A stretch of DNA of 64,000 nt, from positions 36,783,246 to 36,847,245 of the forward strand of contig OV277866.1 of the NCBI GenBank assembly GCA_922989275.2, written 5' to 3'. Positions 42,085 to 54,175 of this stretch are shown piece after piece. The notes under the pieces are model-generated. The model was not told the DNA's origin, ran no database searches, and was given only the letters and a program-made list of their open reading frames with translations. The position numbers and the translations under genes are program-made. The stretch's first letter is position 1, and the number at the start of each line of letters is the position of its first letter. Source of the DNA: Gari tellinella. Lineage: Eukaryota; Mollusca; Bivalvia; Cardiida; Psammobiidae.

Positions 42085-42649
42085 TTGAATCCTTGTGATT
42101 CTGATCCTTCACATCAACTGTCACAGTTTATGGTTAGGGCAGTAAATGTAATGCATTTATTAACTATACCCAGAAGAACAGAAATTTTCTCCAACTCAAC
42201 AATTCCTTCATCGATAGACTTGTGGAATAAAACCCCATTAAACATACGTGAATATGTATCCTTAGCAATTTTCAAGTCTCGACTTAAAGAACTTTATAAA
42301 GCCCCTAAAGTACCATCCTTTTTGTAGAGGGAGACATACGTTTATCAGTATACCACTGTAGAATACGTAACAATTGCAGTGATCTTAATTTCGATCTATA
42401 CAATAATCATTTACGTGAAAGCCCTACTTGTAGATGCGGCTCTGATATAGAAGATGCTGAACATTTTATTTTTGAATGTCAAATGTATGTTGATGAACGT
42501 CTTCTCTTTCTACAAAAACACAACACCTCCGTACATTGAACACTAATACAGTGCTATTTGGCAACACTGACTTAACACACAAAGATAATTTGCTGCTCTT
42601 TAAGGAGTTTCAGAAATTTATTAAAAGGACCAAACGTTTTGAAACATAA
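42085..42649 (+). pseudogene. LINE ORF2 C-terminal relic (frameshifted)
   Basis: Three successive frames together resemble the C-terminal end of a non-LTR retrotransposon ORF2. Frame one (42085-42327) has the region typical of post-RT segments, with RTEIFSNSTIPSSIDLWNKTP and IFKSRLKELY. Frame two (from about 42345) has SVYHCRIRNNC, HLRESPTCRCGSDIEDAEHF and IFECQMY, a CxC...H...C zinc-knuckle-like motif. Frame three (from about 42539) has NTVLFGNTDLT and ends at TAA 42647. At least two frameshifts separate them, so it is dead. The fragment lacks endonuclease and polymerase domains. It differs in sequence from the intact LINE at 59777 and is likely another family. Confidence 0.8.
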
Positions 42650-43015
42650 CACTTTATCTTTTCCAATATCCTCTAACTATGTAGATAACAATTGGTGGGA
42701 TCTGGGCTGGGTGGTCACATGTAGGGGAGGACATATGGATTTTCTTTTCTTCTTTATACTTGAATAAAAAAAAATTCTTTTTCTTTTTGTAAACTAAGAT
42801 AGAATTTTTTTCTTCTGCATTACATCATAACGTACTTACGATTGACATCAAGGGAAGGGCCTTCTCTAATGTTGGTATAACTTGTGGCCCAACCCGTTTG
42901 CAATATATTATAATATTTTGATAATTTGTATATATATATTCTGTAAAAACTGTGTACATGTTAGTCGAAAATGTATATGATATCTGATATATGCAATAAA
43001 ATATTATTAAATCAA
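42650..43015 (+). mobile_element. Probable 3' UTR and tail of the LINE relic
   Basis: AT-rich sequence after the relic ends in TGCAATAAAATATTATTAAATC at about 42993-43014, a plausible polyadenylation signal plus tail. No target duplication could be defined. Confidence 0.45.
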
Positions 43016-43620
43016 ATGTAATGCAATGTATGTATTTTTATATAAATCAATTGCATAAAACACAAAATAGTCTTGTTTGGTTTTTTATTGAAAAACAAAT
43101 ACATGGTATTACAAGTTATACATCTTGGCTTTCAATGCTTTATACGGAAAAAAGGCTTGCCTTTTTTCCGTTCTTAAGTAATGCAAGATAAAATCAAAGG
43201 TATTCCAATTCTATTTAATCACTGACAGACTTTGAAAAGTGTTTGATTTGCGCGTGAATAATTTCCTCAAAACTAGGCAACTACAAAACATGGGCGCTGA
43301 CATCTTGGATGATGACGTCACGGCTTTTACGAAGAGTTGTGCGTGACGTTTCGGAATTCCCGATTTCGGTGATATTTTTAAACCATTTTAAGAATGAATA
43401 ACCCACAACACTCACTTGTACATTGTAATGATTTCCTCCAAATGACAAATTTTCAAACAGTTCAATTCATACCCTTTAACGCTAAAAATGAACGTTATTT
43501 GCAAAAAGCTACTTCTCAATCGAACCGATAAAAATAACGGATTACCATACGTCATCAATAAAAATAATGACGTCATTATTGGTGGTCATATGACTTCCAA
43601 AAATAGTTTCAGATTGCATT
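43016..43620. other. No gene seen
   Basis: Two TGACGTCA palindromes (CRE-type octamers) occur, at about 43313-43320 (ATGACGTCA) and 43569-43576. No promoter or gene can be tied to them. Confidence 0.35.
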
Positions 43621-43626
43621 ATAATA

Positions 43627-43877
43627 CAGGGCTGCCATAAGTTGAAATGAAAAATCCTAAGATTTCCAAATATGCATTTTTCAAGCGCGATTTTGCGAAT
43701 CGTACCCTTACCCCATAGCCGATTTCTAGTTTTGTTGGCATGTGACTACTTAAAGCAGACTGGAAGTAAAGCAGAATGCGCCTTATGGCGCATTCTGCTT
43801 TACTTTCAGCCAGCTTTAAGCTACCACAACATGGGGGAAAATCCGGAGATTTAGGAAAAATACGGAGAAATGGCAGC
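43627..43877. mobile_element. Family 8 MITE with 6-bp flanking repeat
   Basis: CAGGGCTGCCATAAGTTG to AAATGGCAGC, with the last four bases (CCTG) lost, 251 bp. ATAATA flanks both sides directly. The hairpin at 43749-43820 has a GCGCCTTATGGCGC centre. Confidence 0.84.
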
Positions 43878-43997
43878 ATAATATAGCTGTACGGAGGAGT
43901 TTTAACTTTTAACATTGTATACATTGGTGCTTATATTATCTATTTGATTATTGGGTACATATAGATCTTGTCCCAAACAATTTAGGTTTATAATAAA

Positions 43998-44076
43998 AGT
44001 TCGAGTCGGTTGTGTAATCCAGATCTCAGTCACGAGAGGCGTAGCCTCGAGTGTGATCTGTAATACACAACGAACT
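43998..44076. repeat. Solitary long hairpin
   Basis: GTTCGAGTCGGTTGTGTAAT pairs with ATACACAACGAAC, then CAGATCTCAGTCACGAGAGGC pairs with GCCTCGAGTGTGATCTG around a GTA loop. It matches none of the other families in the window. Confidence 0.75.
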
Positions 44077-45275
44077 GATACAAGAGCGCTGATCACACAC
44101 TGGCGATAGATGTATTCCGTTAATACAATTTTGCTTTTTTCCGTCCATAGGCAAAGCCTAAATACATATTACTTGCCTATATTGATTGTGATGATATACA
44201 TGAACAATGATCGTGAAGTGCGAAATACGTTTTTACTATCTATATCAAATAGTTACAATATTCCAAACACATCCTTTAAGATTTTAACAATATATTACTG
44301 TTTCAGTTGTTCAAGATTTCTTCTAATGTTTCGACTGTAATACAATGTATATCGAACTCTGTTAGAAATATAGTAAATTCTTTGTTATCGAATACAGAAA
44401 CATGATTTCATAACATTAGCGCATATTTAACGTAAATAATAATTTGATACAGAAATCTCATTTAAAAACAATTTTCGTTCCTACAATGATTCCACATTTC
44501 TGCAAAACTGAAAAGAAAGCCACTTCTAATTACCACTTAACAATGTAACGGTTTAGAAAAATACTTGTACTACACAAGCAGTAAAGACCCTGCCTAGAGG
44601 ACTGATACAATCGTCCTTTTATCAGGATCTGCACTGGTTTTTTTGTATAATGTAAAAACCTTCAATAGTCAACAGCGGATTAGACATTGAGATGAACGTT
44701 GAGCTTCCAAAGCTATTACTTTACTGTGGTATTACACATTGTGTTTCCAATTGATTCTGACTATAAATTATTTCGCATTTTACAAACACTGTTTAGGGAA
44801 ATAGAATGGAAGGTAACTTTACACAGTTGCTGCTATTGGTCGTTTGGTGACTCTCGAAACTTACCTCATTTATCATTCAAATTTGAATAAAGTCGTGAAA
44901 GAAAGTTTCAATGGTCCCTCATGCCATTGAAAAATTGATTTTTACCAAATTTTAGAGCTTACAGTGAACTCGTTTTATTTTCAAAACCTGCTGGGATTTT
45001 CAATAGTTTCTTTGCTATATTTTTGTGGTTGGAGTGGAAAGATAATAAACAAACCAAAACAGACAAAACATCTGGTCATGTTACAAATTTATTTTCATAG
45101 GTAATGACTTCATCTTAATATGGATAATTAAAACACTTATTCAGAGCAAATCACATGGTTTTGCACTATTGGCCTGTAAATTTCATGTTTTCCCCACTAC
45201 ATGTAAATCAGCACAAACAAATTCAGAAACACTCATCTATTGCAAAACTAAATTATATTCATGATAAGGTGTTTA
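44077..45275. other. No gene seen; AT-rich
   Basis: A decayed core C-like hairpin lies at about 44575-44640 (AGTAAAGACCC...AGAGGACTG...ATCAGGATCTGCACTG). Otherwise unrecognised, including a 76-codon frame at 44110-44340. Confidence 0.4.
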
Positions 45276-45286
45276 AAACAGGTGTA

Positions 45287-45370
45287 AGCTTAACGCAAGC
45301 CAAGGTGAACGTATAACAGAAAGTTCCTTTAGGATCTCTCTGTTTAACTTCACATTATTTTTAACTGTCA
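45287..45370. repeat. Core B-like hairpin, decayed
   Basis: TTAACGCAAGCCAAGGTGAACG, AGAAAGTTCC, TTTAGG and ATCTCTCTGTTTAACTTCACATTA show residual pairing. Termini unrecognised. Confidence 0.45.
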
Positions 45371-48285
45371 CTTGTCTTTAGATAGCCTATCAAGTGACAA
45401 GGAATATACATGTTGTGAGAGTGTGGCGTCATTTAAAACTAAATTCCAAAAGGACAGTTTTTGCAGTTTTGACAAAAGGATCCACCAAACAGCCTGTTAC
45501 AGCATGTTTCAAAATAATAAAAATTATTACATTAAGAACCATTAAACCATACCTATGTTAGATCCTTGGTATAAAGATATCCAAGTACGAATTGTGGAAG
45601 CTTTCCATACATTTGGGCTTAATAACAATAAGACTAATGTCAACAAGCGTTGGTGAGAAAGACTTGAAACGAAACATTTAGGTGAAGATGCTGCATTTCT
45701 AATAAACTCTTAAAGGCTTATCTTGCCGATTGCGATTTGATCAAAATTTGCTTATAGTTTGGATCGAGATCAGACGCTGCATCGGATGTGCATTCAAACT
45801 GTATGAAAATATATGTATACAGTTTGAATCCAGATCAAATGATGTCACTATTTTCAATAAAACTGTCTGTAACTGTTGTGAACTTATGATTCAAAGAATA
45901 GGAAAGATACAGAAAGTCGTCATTATCTCAACGACTTAAAACAATAACAAACCTTCGGGATTGAACATTTTTGCGATTATAAATTGTTTTTATTGAATTT
46001 AGCAAACATAAATTACCTCTTTATAATATAATTTAAGACATGATTTCAAAGTAATTTACCATTTCCTTATTCATACAACACAGGCGAAACAAAGGAAACA
46101 AATTACTTAAGTTTAATTTAAAATTAATAATTTATCAGATATTCGGGTTACATAAACCCTGAAGTAATGCCTATGTACTAAAGACAAACACTTTTGAGGA
46201 CCATGCATTTCCTTCGATAAAACTACTTCATATGGTTAAACCTACAGAAATTCGTTTAAATAAATGTGTAATGATGTATAGTTATTTTAATACATTGTCT
46301 GGTCTGCGTTTATATTTACTTGGACGATTTAAACGTTTAAAAACACGGCGTAATTTAATACACTAAGCAATTTGTAATATCGACCAAACTCGCCAGTTTC
46401 ATATGCTTTAGAACAAAATATGAACAATAGGAAAATATATACAATATCCTAGCTCAATATATCAATTCAGTCTTTGTTCAATACCATGAACCGTTCCCTT
46501 ATAGAAGTGCAGTTTTACACATTTAATAACGACCTATAGATTGTCCTGTTTATGTTTCTGATAAAATACTCTAAGAATGCTTTCTTAATTCTAAATAGGT
46601 GACTATACAGCAGGTTCGCTAAACATACGAACGGAAATATAATACTGCTATGAATGTATGCATTATTTTGCAAACATAAACAACAACTATATAGAACGTA
46701 AATACTTATATGTAAAGAATGGCATTCAATCTGAACAAAGTAAACAGAACATTTTATATAAAAGAGAGATTTCATAACAATTTCCTGTCATGTTTGCTAC
46801 AAAGGAGTTGTCACTCAATAAATAAGTTTATTAAGTAATACTTGTTGTGCAGCTGACTTTCATAAGATTGGATAGTCAACATAAATACACCATGATTTAG
46901 TAATTGCCTTGTGATGTCAATCTCGTTTCTTTTAAAAGTTTATAAAGTGTTCATGACTAGAGGGACATGTTAAATGTTTATTTGTACCTGAACTAAGATG
47001 TCAGTGCTATGCAGTCAATATGCAAACATAAAGTATGCTGTGCGCTTTCGAGTATTATATGCAATCAATTTAAAGGACCGCAATATACAGTTATGTAGAA
47101 CAAACATGTATAAAATCATTGCTGAACTCACTGCAGAACTTATTTTCTATCAACTAATAATATGTCATAAAATAAGTTAAGACTCGTTGATTTGTTGCTA
47201 TATGTATACTGCATGTGTATTTATGTGTTGGCTTTTTTGTTTACATGTTTACCGGTACTTACTGTTATATGAATAAAGTGAAAGTGACGTGATCCTATTC
47301 TACTTTGTTCTAATTCGTTTTTGTATGTTTGTTTTCTAAATCCAAAACTGCCATTGTGTATAGTGATCAATGTTGACTCCTGTAATGATCAAAATGCACT
47401 GACATATGCAAACATTTAAGTTCTAACCCAGAAACGGAGAATCTCAGCGGCTGACTGGGATCAAAACATCTTGGTATTCATGTGGTAAATTCTGAAGTCA
47501 TATCGCAAATTATAGAAACTTTATTTTAAAAGTTGATGGTGTAAAAGCCCCGACCGGCTTAAATGTTGTGACAAATTATAATATAAATATGGTACACTAT
47601 TCTGATTTTAATATAAATATGAACCGATATTGCGCCCTTACAAAAATGTTTCAAATATCAAACAGCTGTGCTGGCGGCCTATTTGATAGTTCAGCTCTGC
47701 TTGTTGGTTGACAAATGATCTGCATGATTTGTATTGTCAGTAAAACATATGCCTTTATTCCTGATGTCATCATAATTTGACAATGATATATTATTTAAAT
47801 ATTTCGATAATACCTATTCCAAGTAGATTAAGCATTCAAAAGTTAGAGAAAGACGTTCACAAATATCACCCCTGGTATGCCATTGGTAGTTTTGACACAG
47901 GGTATGCGAGTACAAATTACCACAAAGCTTTCTAACTGAGTCACGCCAATTACGTTATCAAATGATCAGTTTTATACTGCCACATAAAATCCCGGGCAAT
48001 AATAATTTACTTTTTACGCCCTATATGGTATTATATAAGCTGTCAAAGGTAATCTAAAACCTCAGAGCTCCCCAAAACCCCGTATCTCTTATCAAAATGC
48101 GCAAGTATTTCCTTCCATGGACTGACAAACTGCCTTTGTGTCGCCAAACAAGACCATGCCCTCCATATACCCCGTAGCGTGCTAACTCCTATCACTAAAC
48201 AGTATCATCTACGTCAAAACTGTAGTCAGAAAAAATAATATCAATAATAGTTTAGATATGTGCATTAACTCATTAAAGATACACG
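45371..48285. other. Longest repeat-poor AT-rich segment
   Basis: Apart from a core A relic at about 45757-45835 (GATCGAGATCAGACGCTGC), there is no MITE for nearly 3 kb. No coding exon with convincing conserved sequence is seen on either strand. This is a marked contrast with the density on either side. Confidence 0.4.
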
Positions 48286-48290
48286 ATTAT

Positions 48291-48355
48291 CAAACAGCCT
48301 TGTTCTTGATCAGACGCCACGTGACGCGGCGTCTGATCAAGATCAAAGCTGTTTG
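48291..48355. repeat. Core A hairpin
   Basis: CAAACAGCCTTGTTC and GATCAAAGCTGTTTG arms, with GACGCCACGTGACGCGGCGTC at the centre (21 nt, 48311-48331; one CpG-type mismatch). The GCTGTTTG variant matches family 9 copies. Termini not found. Confidence 0.72.
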
Positions 48356-49853
48356 TAAATGCCAATTAAGTTGCTCATGGCAGGATAAGAGCAAGAATTA
48401 CAATGCCTCAATTCCGTTTTTTGGTCGCACCAGTATTATCTACAAATGTGCATGTCGCCAGACAATGGCGGCACTACCAATTAGATTGATTAATGAGGAC
48501 GGTTCAAGGAGTAACAAGGGATCAATTATTTACATTTCAATAAGCTCGTGTCAATTTTCGGTTCTGTGTAAATGCCAAAAAAAAAACTTTACCAAAATCA
48601 AATTTAAATGGCTTTTTGGGTAATCTGTTAGATCGGCTAAGTATTCAAATGACAAGCCAATTTCAAACATACTCTGAATGTTTTGTTAATAGTTCAATAC
48701 AGTTTGAATATTTTGTGTAATATTGTCCCAAATGTAGTTCATTGAAATGTACATACTATATGGCACAGCATAATATTGTCATGTTCTTTCAAGATTTGGT
48801 ATATTTTCAAGTAATGGTGTTTGATATGATGTTATTTCGTCTGTGTCTGGTAGTACTTTTATGCCTATATATATCTACAATCAAACTTGAATCAGAAGCT
48901 TCCCTAAAAATAACATCCGCGTACTTACAGAAATTATGCTTTTTTATACTTACATTATACATCAATGACGGCTGGTCAAATTAGGAGCTCTTTACATTAC
49001 CTGTTATCTGAATTTACAGATCATACATATTTTCATAGTGCAATATTTCTTAATTAAATTTCGTTTTTCGCGTTTATTTACCCACTAAGTCCCAATGCCG
49101 AGTGCACCCGTCGTATTGGGTACTTGTTTATTCAGACATTTTGCAATACATGGACATCATGAAAAACAACGCTAAATACGAGTACTAGTAGTTATAGATG
49201 GACTATACTGAATTTTAACCTAGAATTGTCTGTTTGCAATTTCAAGTTTAATTGAATAAACCATAGGACACCTGAGCTCTTGTTACGTACAATTCGATGC
49301 CTAATACATAATGATTGTTACATCATTCTATATCTAATTGTACATGAAGAGACACACCCGTACTCTAAATCTAGTTACTCCACAAATCGCCATTCAGACT
49401 ATAACAATTGAATTTTTTTCCTAATTGACAGAGACGGTTGCTAACCATATATGACACCAATGTGGTTCTAGTCGATTACAACAGACATATTTTGTTAACT
49501 CTGAGGTGTGGGCTGTCAGCTACGAGGAACATAGCTCAACTCAATGGCAAATTGTTTTCACTGCCGTCAGTCAATTGTCAGTGAATGACTAATAAATATT
49601 GGGTTGTGGGTTAAACTGAACGGTGTTTCAGACGGACGTCGAAAAGACATTTTCAAGACAATCTTAAAGGATCCATAGTGCTCAGATACCAGACCATTTC
49701 TGGGTATTTGTAACATCAACACAGTTGTGAGCAATGTTTAAAAGCAGTGTTATAATATGTAGCAGAAGACAAACGTTTGAACATGTTGACGTTATGTCAA
49801 CATCCGAATAGTACATAGCTCAAAGCCGAATAAGACAGGTTCATAAAACTGTT
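48356..49853. other. No gene seen
   Basis: Two frames (48258-48623 and 48742-48984) were inspected. The first runs out of the hairpin, and neither shows a recognisable domain. Confidence 0.35.
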
Positions 49854-50095
49854 TTAACCAGTTTATGCTAAGTATCTACTAAAGTGGACATTGGAAAACA
49901 TGTGAACATCCTGGTGAGATGCCGCGTTCCGCGCGGCTTCTCATCAGGGTATGCACTATTTGCTATACAATATGAAATATTTTTCTGCGTGCCAAAAAGA
50001 CCCGGTGTCTTTAGACACCATTGTATATCTACAATGGAATCTCCCACCAAGTATACGCGGAGAGTTCATTGCAATACCCAAGCATAAATGGGTAC
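49854..50095. mobile_element. Family 10 MITE
   Basis: TTAACCAGTTTATGCTAAG at the left and AAGCATAAATGGGTACA at the right. The hairpin at about 49896-49972 has GAGATGCCGCGTTCCGCGCGGC near its centre. A short AGACACC/GGTGTCT inverted pair (about 50002-50020) lies in the right half. Confidence 0.7.
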
Positions 50096-51775
50096 ACGTA
50101 CATCACATCTTGCATATTAGAAGCGTTTTGAAAACATATCCGTAAAACTACGAAATTAATTTGAAAGGTTCAGCCGTTTGATGTATGAGTGTTTTTCAAT
50201 TGACAGCTTGAATGTTTTTCTCTTAGTTAATCCAGTTTTCAACAGTATCGATACAAGCGATCAAAACGTCAGAAAAAACAGCTAACTTGGATGTTTATTA
50301 GGATAGTGCTATGTCAACCCCAGAAGTGCGTTGAAGGATAAAACTGTCGAATGTCTTGAAACAGATCTCATCATTATCCAATGCAAACATTCTTTATTCT
50401 TCAATCTAACATAAACAAAAGTGGCACCGCGTGAATCCATTTCACGCAAGTCATAAATCTCCAATAACAAATGGGACGGCTGCTCACGGATACCGAATCA
50501 TTTTGATCCTCTGTAGGAGATGGTCCATACGAATCAATAATATATCTAGTGAGCAGAATAATAAAAGTATGTTTTACAATGAGCTGACATATTTAGATTG
50601 GGAACAGATAGTGTACCGCCGACAACGTTGAGTTTACATTTTGGCATGTGAACTTTTATATTGCAATGAAAACATATCAACCAGTTTCGTTGAACAGTAT
50701 CTCAATTCCGCCCAATATGTTTGCAACAATTTTCATATAATCGAACTTAATGTATTCCATAACCCTAACGGACTGAATATCATTAATAAAAAAAATTACC
50801 GAAAACGGTCTCTCATATATCATAATAGATTGAATGAGATTTTAATTCTTATTTTGCAAAGTTCGTTTCATTTGAATATTGACAGCTATATAACAATAAT
50901 ATAAAACCATCATCCAATCAAATGTATACTTATCGTGAATATTATAATTCACCGACAAGGTCTTATCATTTGAATCATATATGTTTCACAAAATCTAGAG
51001 CTTTGAGACAAATATGAAGATCCTATACGGCAAAACGGGTATATGCAAGGTGCAATTTAGTGCAAGGGTGACCCGTTCTCAAGTTAAAAATAGAATACAT
51101 TTATCTGAGTTGCTTATTTCATATTCTAAATAGGCTTGAAAAAAAGAATGATGTAATGGATCCATTCAAATACGTAATATTGTCTGAACGTCGATGGTCC
51201 ATTGGCCCCTTACATTTCTATTGATTGTTCAACGTTTTACGTCAATAAAGGTTGCTAATAACGTTTAGCGTGCTATTTTGTTATCAGTATGTTTTTTTGT
51301 ACAGCACGTTCTAGAGTTGGTATATCTACTTTTACCTTCATAATATTTTCTCATTTTATCAGACATTGAAACAGCTCAGGATCAAACTGAGATACCGAGT
51401 AGTGGTCATATCTGCAAAAGTATCACACATTCATCCATGACATTCAGGGAGCTATACTTGATGAACATAGCCATATTCTGGTATACTCGATAATTATTTT
51501 GTTTTGTCAATATATACTCAACAAAATAATTAACGGGGCAAAGGTATAAGTTCATATATCTTTTTCAAAAATGCAAACATTTTCAAGTTAAAAGAGTGAA
51601 TGCGTGTTTAGATGCTTAAGAATAAAAAAATTAAGAAATAAACGTCACTATGTGCAAAAATTGTCATGGTTGAATGAATTGAAGCGGACAAGTATCAAAA
51701 ACACGATTTTTAACGTCCACTGGATTTTCGCACGATGTGTGTGCCTATTCTTCAACGATTAGTTTTATAGGTTAT
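50096..51775. other. No gene seen; AT-rich
   Basis: The stretch at about 50395-50475 (TGGCACCGCGTGAATCCATTT and CATAAATCTCCAATAA) is shared with about 57810-57870 and is an uncharacterised dispersed repeat. The frame at 50641-50904 is not recognised. Confidence 0.4.
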
Positions 51776-51777
51776 AT

Positions 51778-51899
51778 ATATTGCATAGCTCCCACGAGTT
51801 ATCTCAATTAAACGCGCACACTGTACATGAGTGCGCGCATGCGCACGAGTGTATGTGGGCGTGTTTAATTAGATAACGAGTTGGAGATACTGCAATATA
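51778..51899. repeat. Solitary palindromic element, arms about 60 bp
   Basis: TATATTGCATAGCTCC, ACGAGTTATCTCAATTAAAC and GCGCACACTGTACATGAGTG on the left are mirrored by the right arm around ATGCGCGC-type sequence (GTGCGCGCATGCGCACGAG). Arms are diverged at several positions. Only one copy in the window; it may be a MITE. Confidence 0.75.
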
Positions 51900-52222
51900 T
51901 TGCTTGTAATATGGCTAAATATAGACCAAGAGGTTGGGCTCTGTGCAATTTACATCAACTATTGAGCGCTTTTGACATCCATTAGAATCCCCATTTGAAC
52001 GACCAATCAGTGACAGGAACAACATCGCTATCTGCGCAAGTTATACCAAATGTTGAGCGCTTTGCTAATTAAAGGTAGTGTAAACCCCATAAAAGAGACC
52101 AATCAAAGACTGGAACGTATACTCGTTAACCATTCCAACAACTTCCAGCATAGATCGCTTTCGCGGGCAGTGTGTTAAAGTTTTGCTGTAAAGACGAATG
52201 TTCTAGTTTCTGGGAATATTTG

Positions 52223-52476
52223 CAGGGTTGCCATTTCTCTGGATTTTTCCTTAATCTTCGGATTTTTTTTCTAGTACATGGTAGCTTAAAGCAGGCTGAA
52301 AGTAAAGCAGAATGTGTCTTAAGGCGCATTTTGCTTTACTTCAGCCTGCTTTAAGCAGTCACGTGTCAACAAAACTAGAAACAGGCGACGGGGAAAAGGT
52401 ACGATTCGTAAAATCGCACTTGAAAAATGCAAATTTGGAAACCTTCGAATTTTTTTGTCAACTTATGGAAGCCCTG
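52223..52476. mobile_element. Family 8 MITE
   Basis: CAGGGTTGCCATTTCTCTGG to AACTTATGGAAGCCCTG, 254 bp. Flanks TATTTG and TATTTT are a probable 6-bp duplication with one change. The hairpin at 52285-52355 is partly decayed (GTGTCTTAAGGCGC). Confidence 0.85.
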
Positions 52477-52544
52477 TATTTTCGTCACTAGCTTTCGCGT
52501 GTGTTTACTTAAACTGATTAATATGGATATCGGCACAGTGATGA

Positions 52545-52742
52545 CGGGACGATTTGCAGTAGAGAACACGTTTGCATTTCTCAATCAAATATTTAGCAAT
52601 TTTTCCTTTGCACAATATTTGGACCCAGATAAGACGCTTTGTACAACGCGTCTGGTCTGGATCCAAACTGGTTGAAAAGGAATTATCAATTTTGCACAAA
52701 ATCGTTTATTGTTCAAAACAAATCGTGTAATTTCTCCATTGT
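52545..52742. mobile_element. Decayed family 5-like MITE with core A hairpin
   Basis: The hairpin at 52611-52674 has TTGGACCCAGATAAGACGC and GCGTCTGGTCTGGATCCAAAC. The right side AAATCGTTTATTGTTC...TTTCTCCATTG resembles the family 5 end. Confidence 0.6.
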
Positions 52743-52768
52743 GATTTGTGCTGCTATTACTATGCCAA

Positions 52769-52926
52769 GGCTCCAGATAAGAGGAGTATTTCAAGAACTA
52801 AAATCTTTATTTCTGCATTAAAGAAATTTCGAGACAATTCTAATGAATAGTAACACCATAGGATTAAATGTTGAAATGAGTGAGAAAATTTGGATTTGTT
52901 CCATTTACTCGCTTTTATCTGGGGCT
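52769..52926. mobile_element. Family 7 MITE, half hairpin lost
   Basis: GGCTCCAGATAAGAGGAGTAT at the left and ACTCGCTTTTATCTGGGGC at the right. Only one arm (GAGACAATTCTAATGAATAG and AACACCATAGG) of the internal hairpin remains, so this 158-bp copy is shorter than the 183-184 bp full copies. Confidence 0.77.
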
Positions 52927-53209
52927 TTATATCTGCCACACCGGATGTGCGCCAGACTGTGCGGTTGACTAGATGTCCGCCATTACTGTGCAGTTAACTA
53001 GTTAACTGCATGGTTTTCTAACAGTTATTGCATGGGCGGGGAAACTCCGCCCACTACAAAGTGTGCGGTATCCAACTTAAACTGGGGTACTTTTCTATAG
53101 AAAAATGCCGCAGCCGTGTTACAACTGTTTTTATTATATCGAGTGCATATTTGTATCTTAAGCAAAAATAGATTGCATATTGGTACAAAATTTGAAAACT
53201 ATGCCCCTA

Positions 53210-54175
53210 AAGACGTCATTTGTCGTTTTCTAACGTCATGTTGCGACGGAGTTTAACGTTAGCAAGGGTGTCGTCGACAGATTGTGGTAGTTGTACCTGG
53301 ACACTGGGATGGTTAATTGGAGATCAGGTCAAGGTCGTTTGCAGGTCATATTTGAAGTAAAGGACCGATGTTGTCACTTATGGCATGACGTCAACGGCTC
53401 AATTCCCTCGTTACGCTTAATAGTGTTTATAAACAGACGTGTGGTTACATGATTTCTGTTCAGATCGTCGGGAATAGACTTCATGCTGCAAACCTATGGG
53501 ATAGAAGATCTGTCGTGTTACCGGCCTTGACCCCACACCATTAAAAACGTAATCTAGCGTTTTGCCAGAAATCATGCTATTTGAACGTTTACGTTTTCGC
53601 AACGTATTGTGGACTAGTGCGTCACATTTCATTTTGGATTTAAATGACGACTGCAGACGAATGTAAAGACAGCGAAACAAATGTTTCTTCGACTGTTATG
53701 TGGCAGAGCATGACGGACTCAGAAAGGGGTCAGGGCTCCTATGGGTGGGCATATCCTACAACGGTTGCACGGACCTTTACGTCATTAGGAACTTGACTCT
53801 GACTAGTTTGGATACAGGGACGAGACCCTAGATACTATTGCTCGCGCTGATGCTGGAGCTTTGGGTTCAGGCTTCATTCCGACAGACGACAAAGCTCGTC
53901 CGTACCGAGTACGTATGGTAGACCAGTACTCGGAACACGAGGGCATAGGGCAGATGGACTGGCCAGCAAGGTCAACACACTTCGGTCACATTGAGGATGC
54001 TTAGGACATGCGGCAACGCCGGATATCCGGTCGAGATCGTCACCTTAGAGGCTAACAGACATGCTTATTGAAGAATGGGACAGAATGTCCATTGCATACA
54101 TCCTTAAGCTAATTCTCCGATTTCCATGTAGATGCAAGGAAGTGATTAATGCACCTGGTGAACACATATGATACC
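53210..54175 (+). pseudogene. Tc1-like transposase relic
   Basis: Segments in shifting frames match a Tc1/mariner DDE transposase in order. They are NRLHAANLWDRRSVVLPALT (N-terminal helix-turn-helix end, about 53474-53533), then a region resembling SDESHFILDLNDGRRR (about 53614-53661, holding the first catalytic Asp), CYVAEHDGL, WVGISYNG and TDLYVIRNLTLTS. Next come YSEHEGIGQMDWPARS (about 53929-53976) and a decayed PxLNPIEH block. The C-terminal part is broken by stops and shifts. Family members are usually about 340 residues. Terminal inverted repeats were not found. It is unlikely to encode a working enzyme and is too decayed to mobilise the TA-flanked MITEs here. Confidence 0.82.

Noticed and set aside
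42085..42327. 80-codon frame at 42085 as an independent gene
   Set aside because: It matches the C-terminal segment of LINE ORF2 and continues in two other frames, so it is a transposon relic.
43313..43576. TGACGTCA octamers as a CRE-driven promoter
   Set aside because: No transcript start, coding exon or other promoter element is visible nearby. Octamers of this kind are expected by chance in a window of this size.
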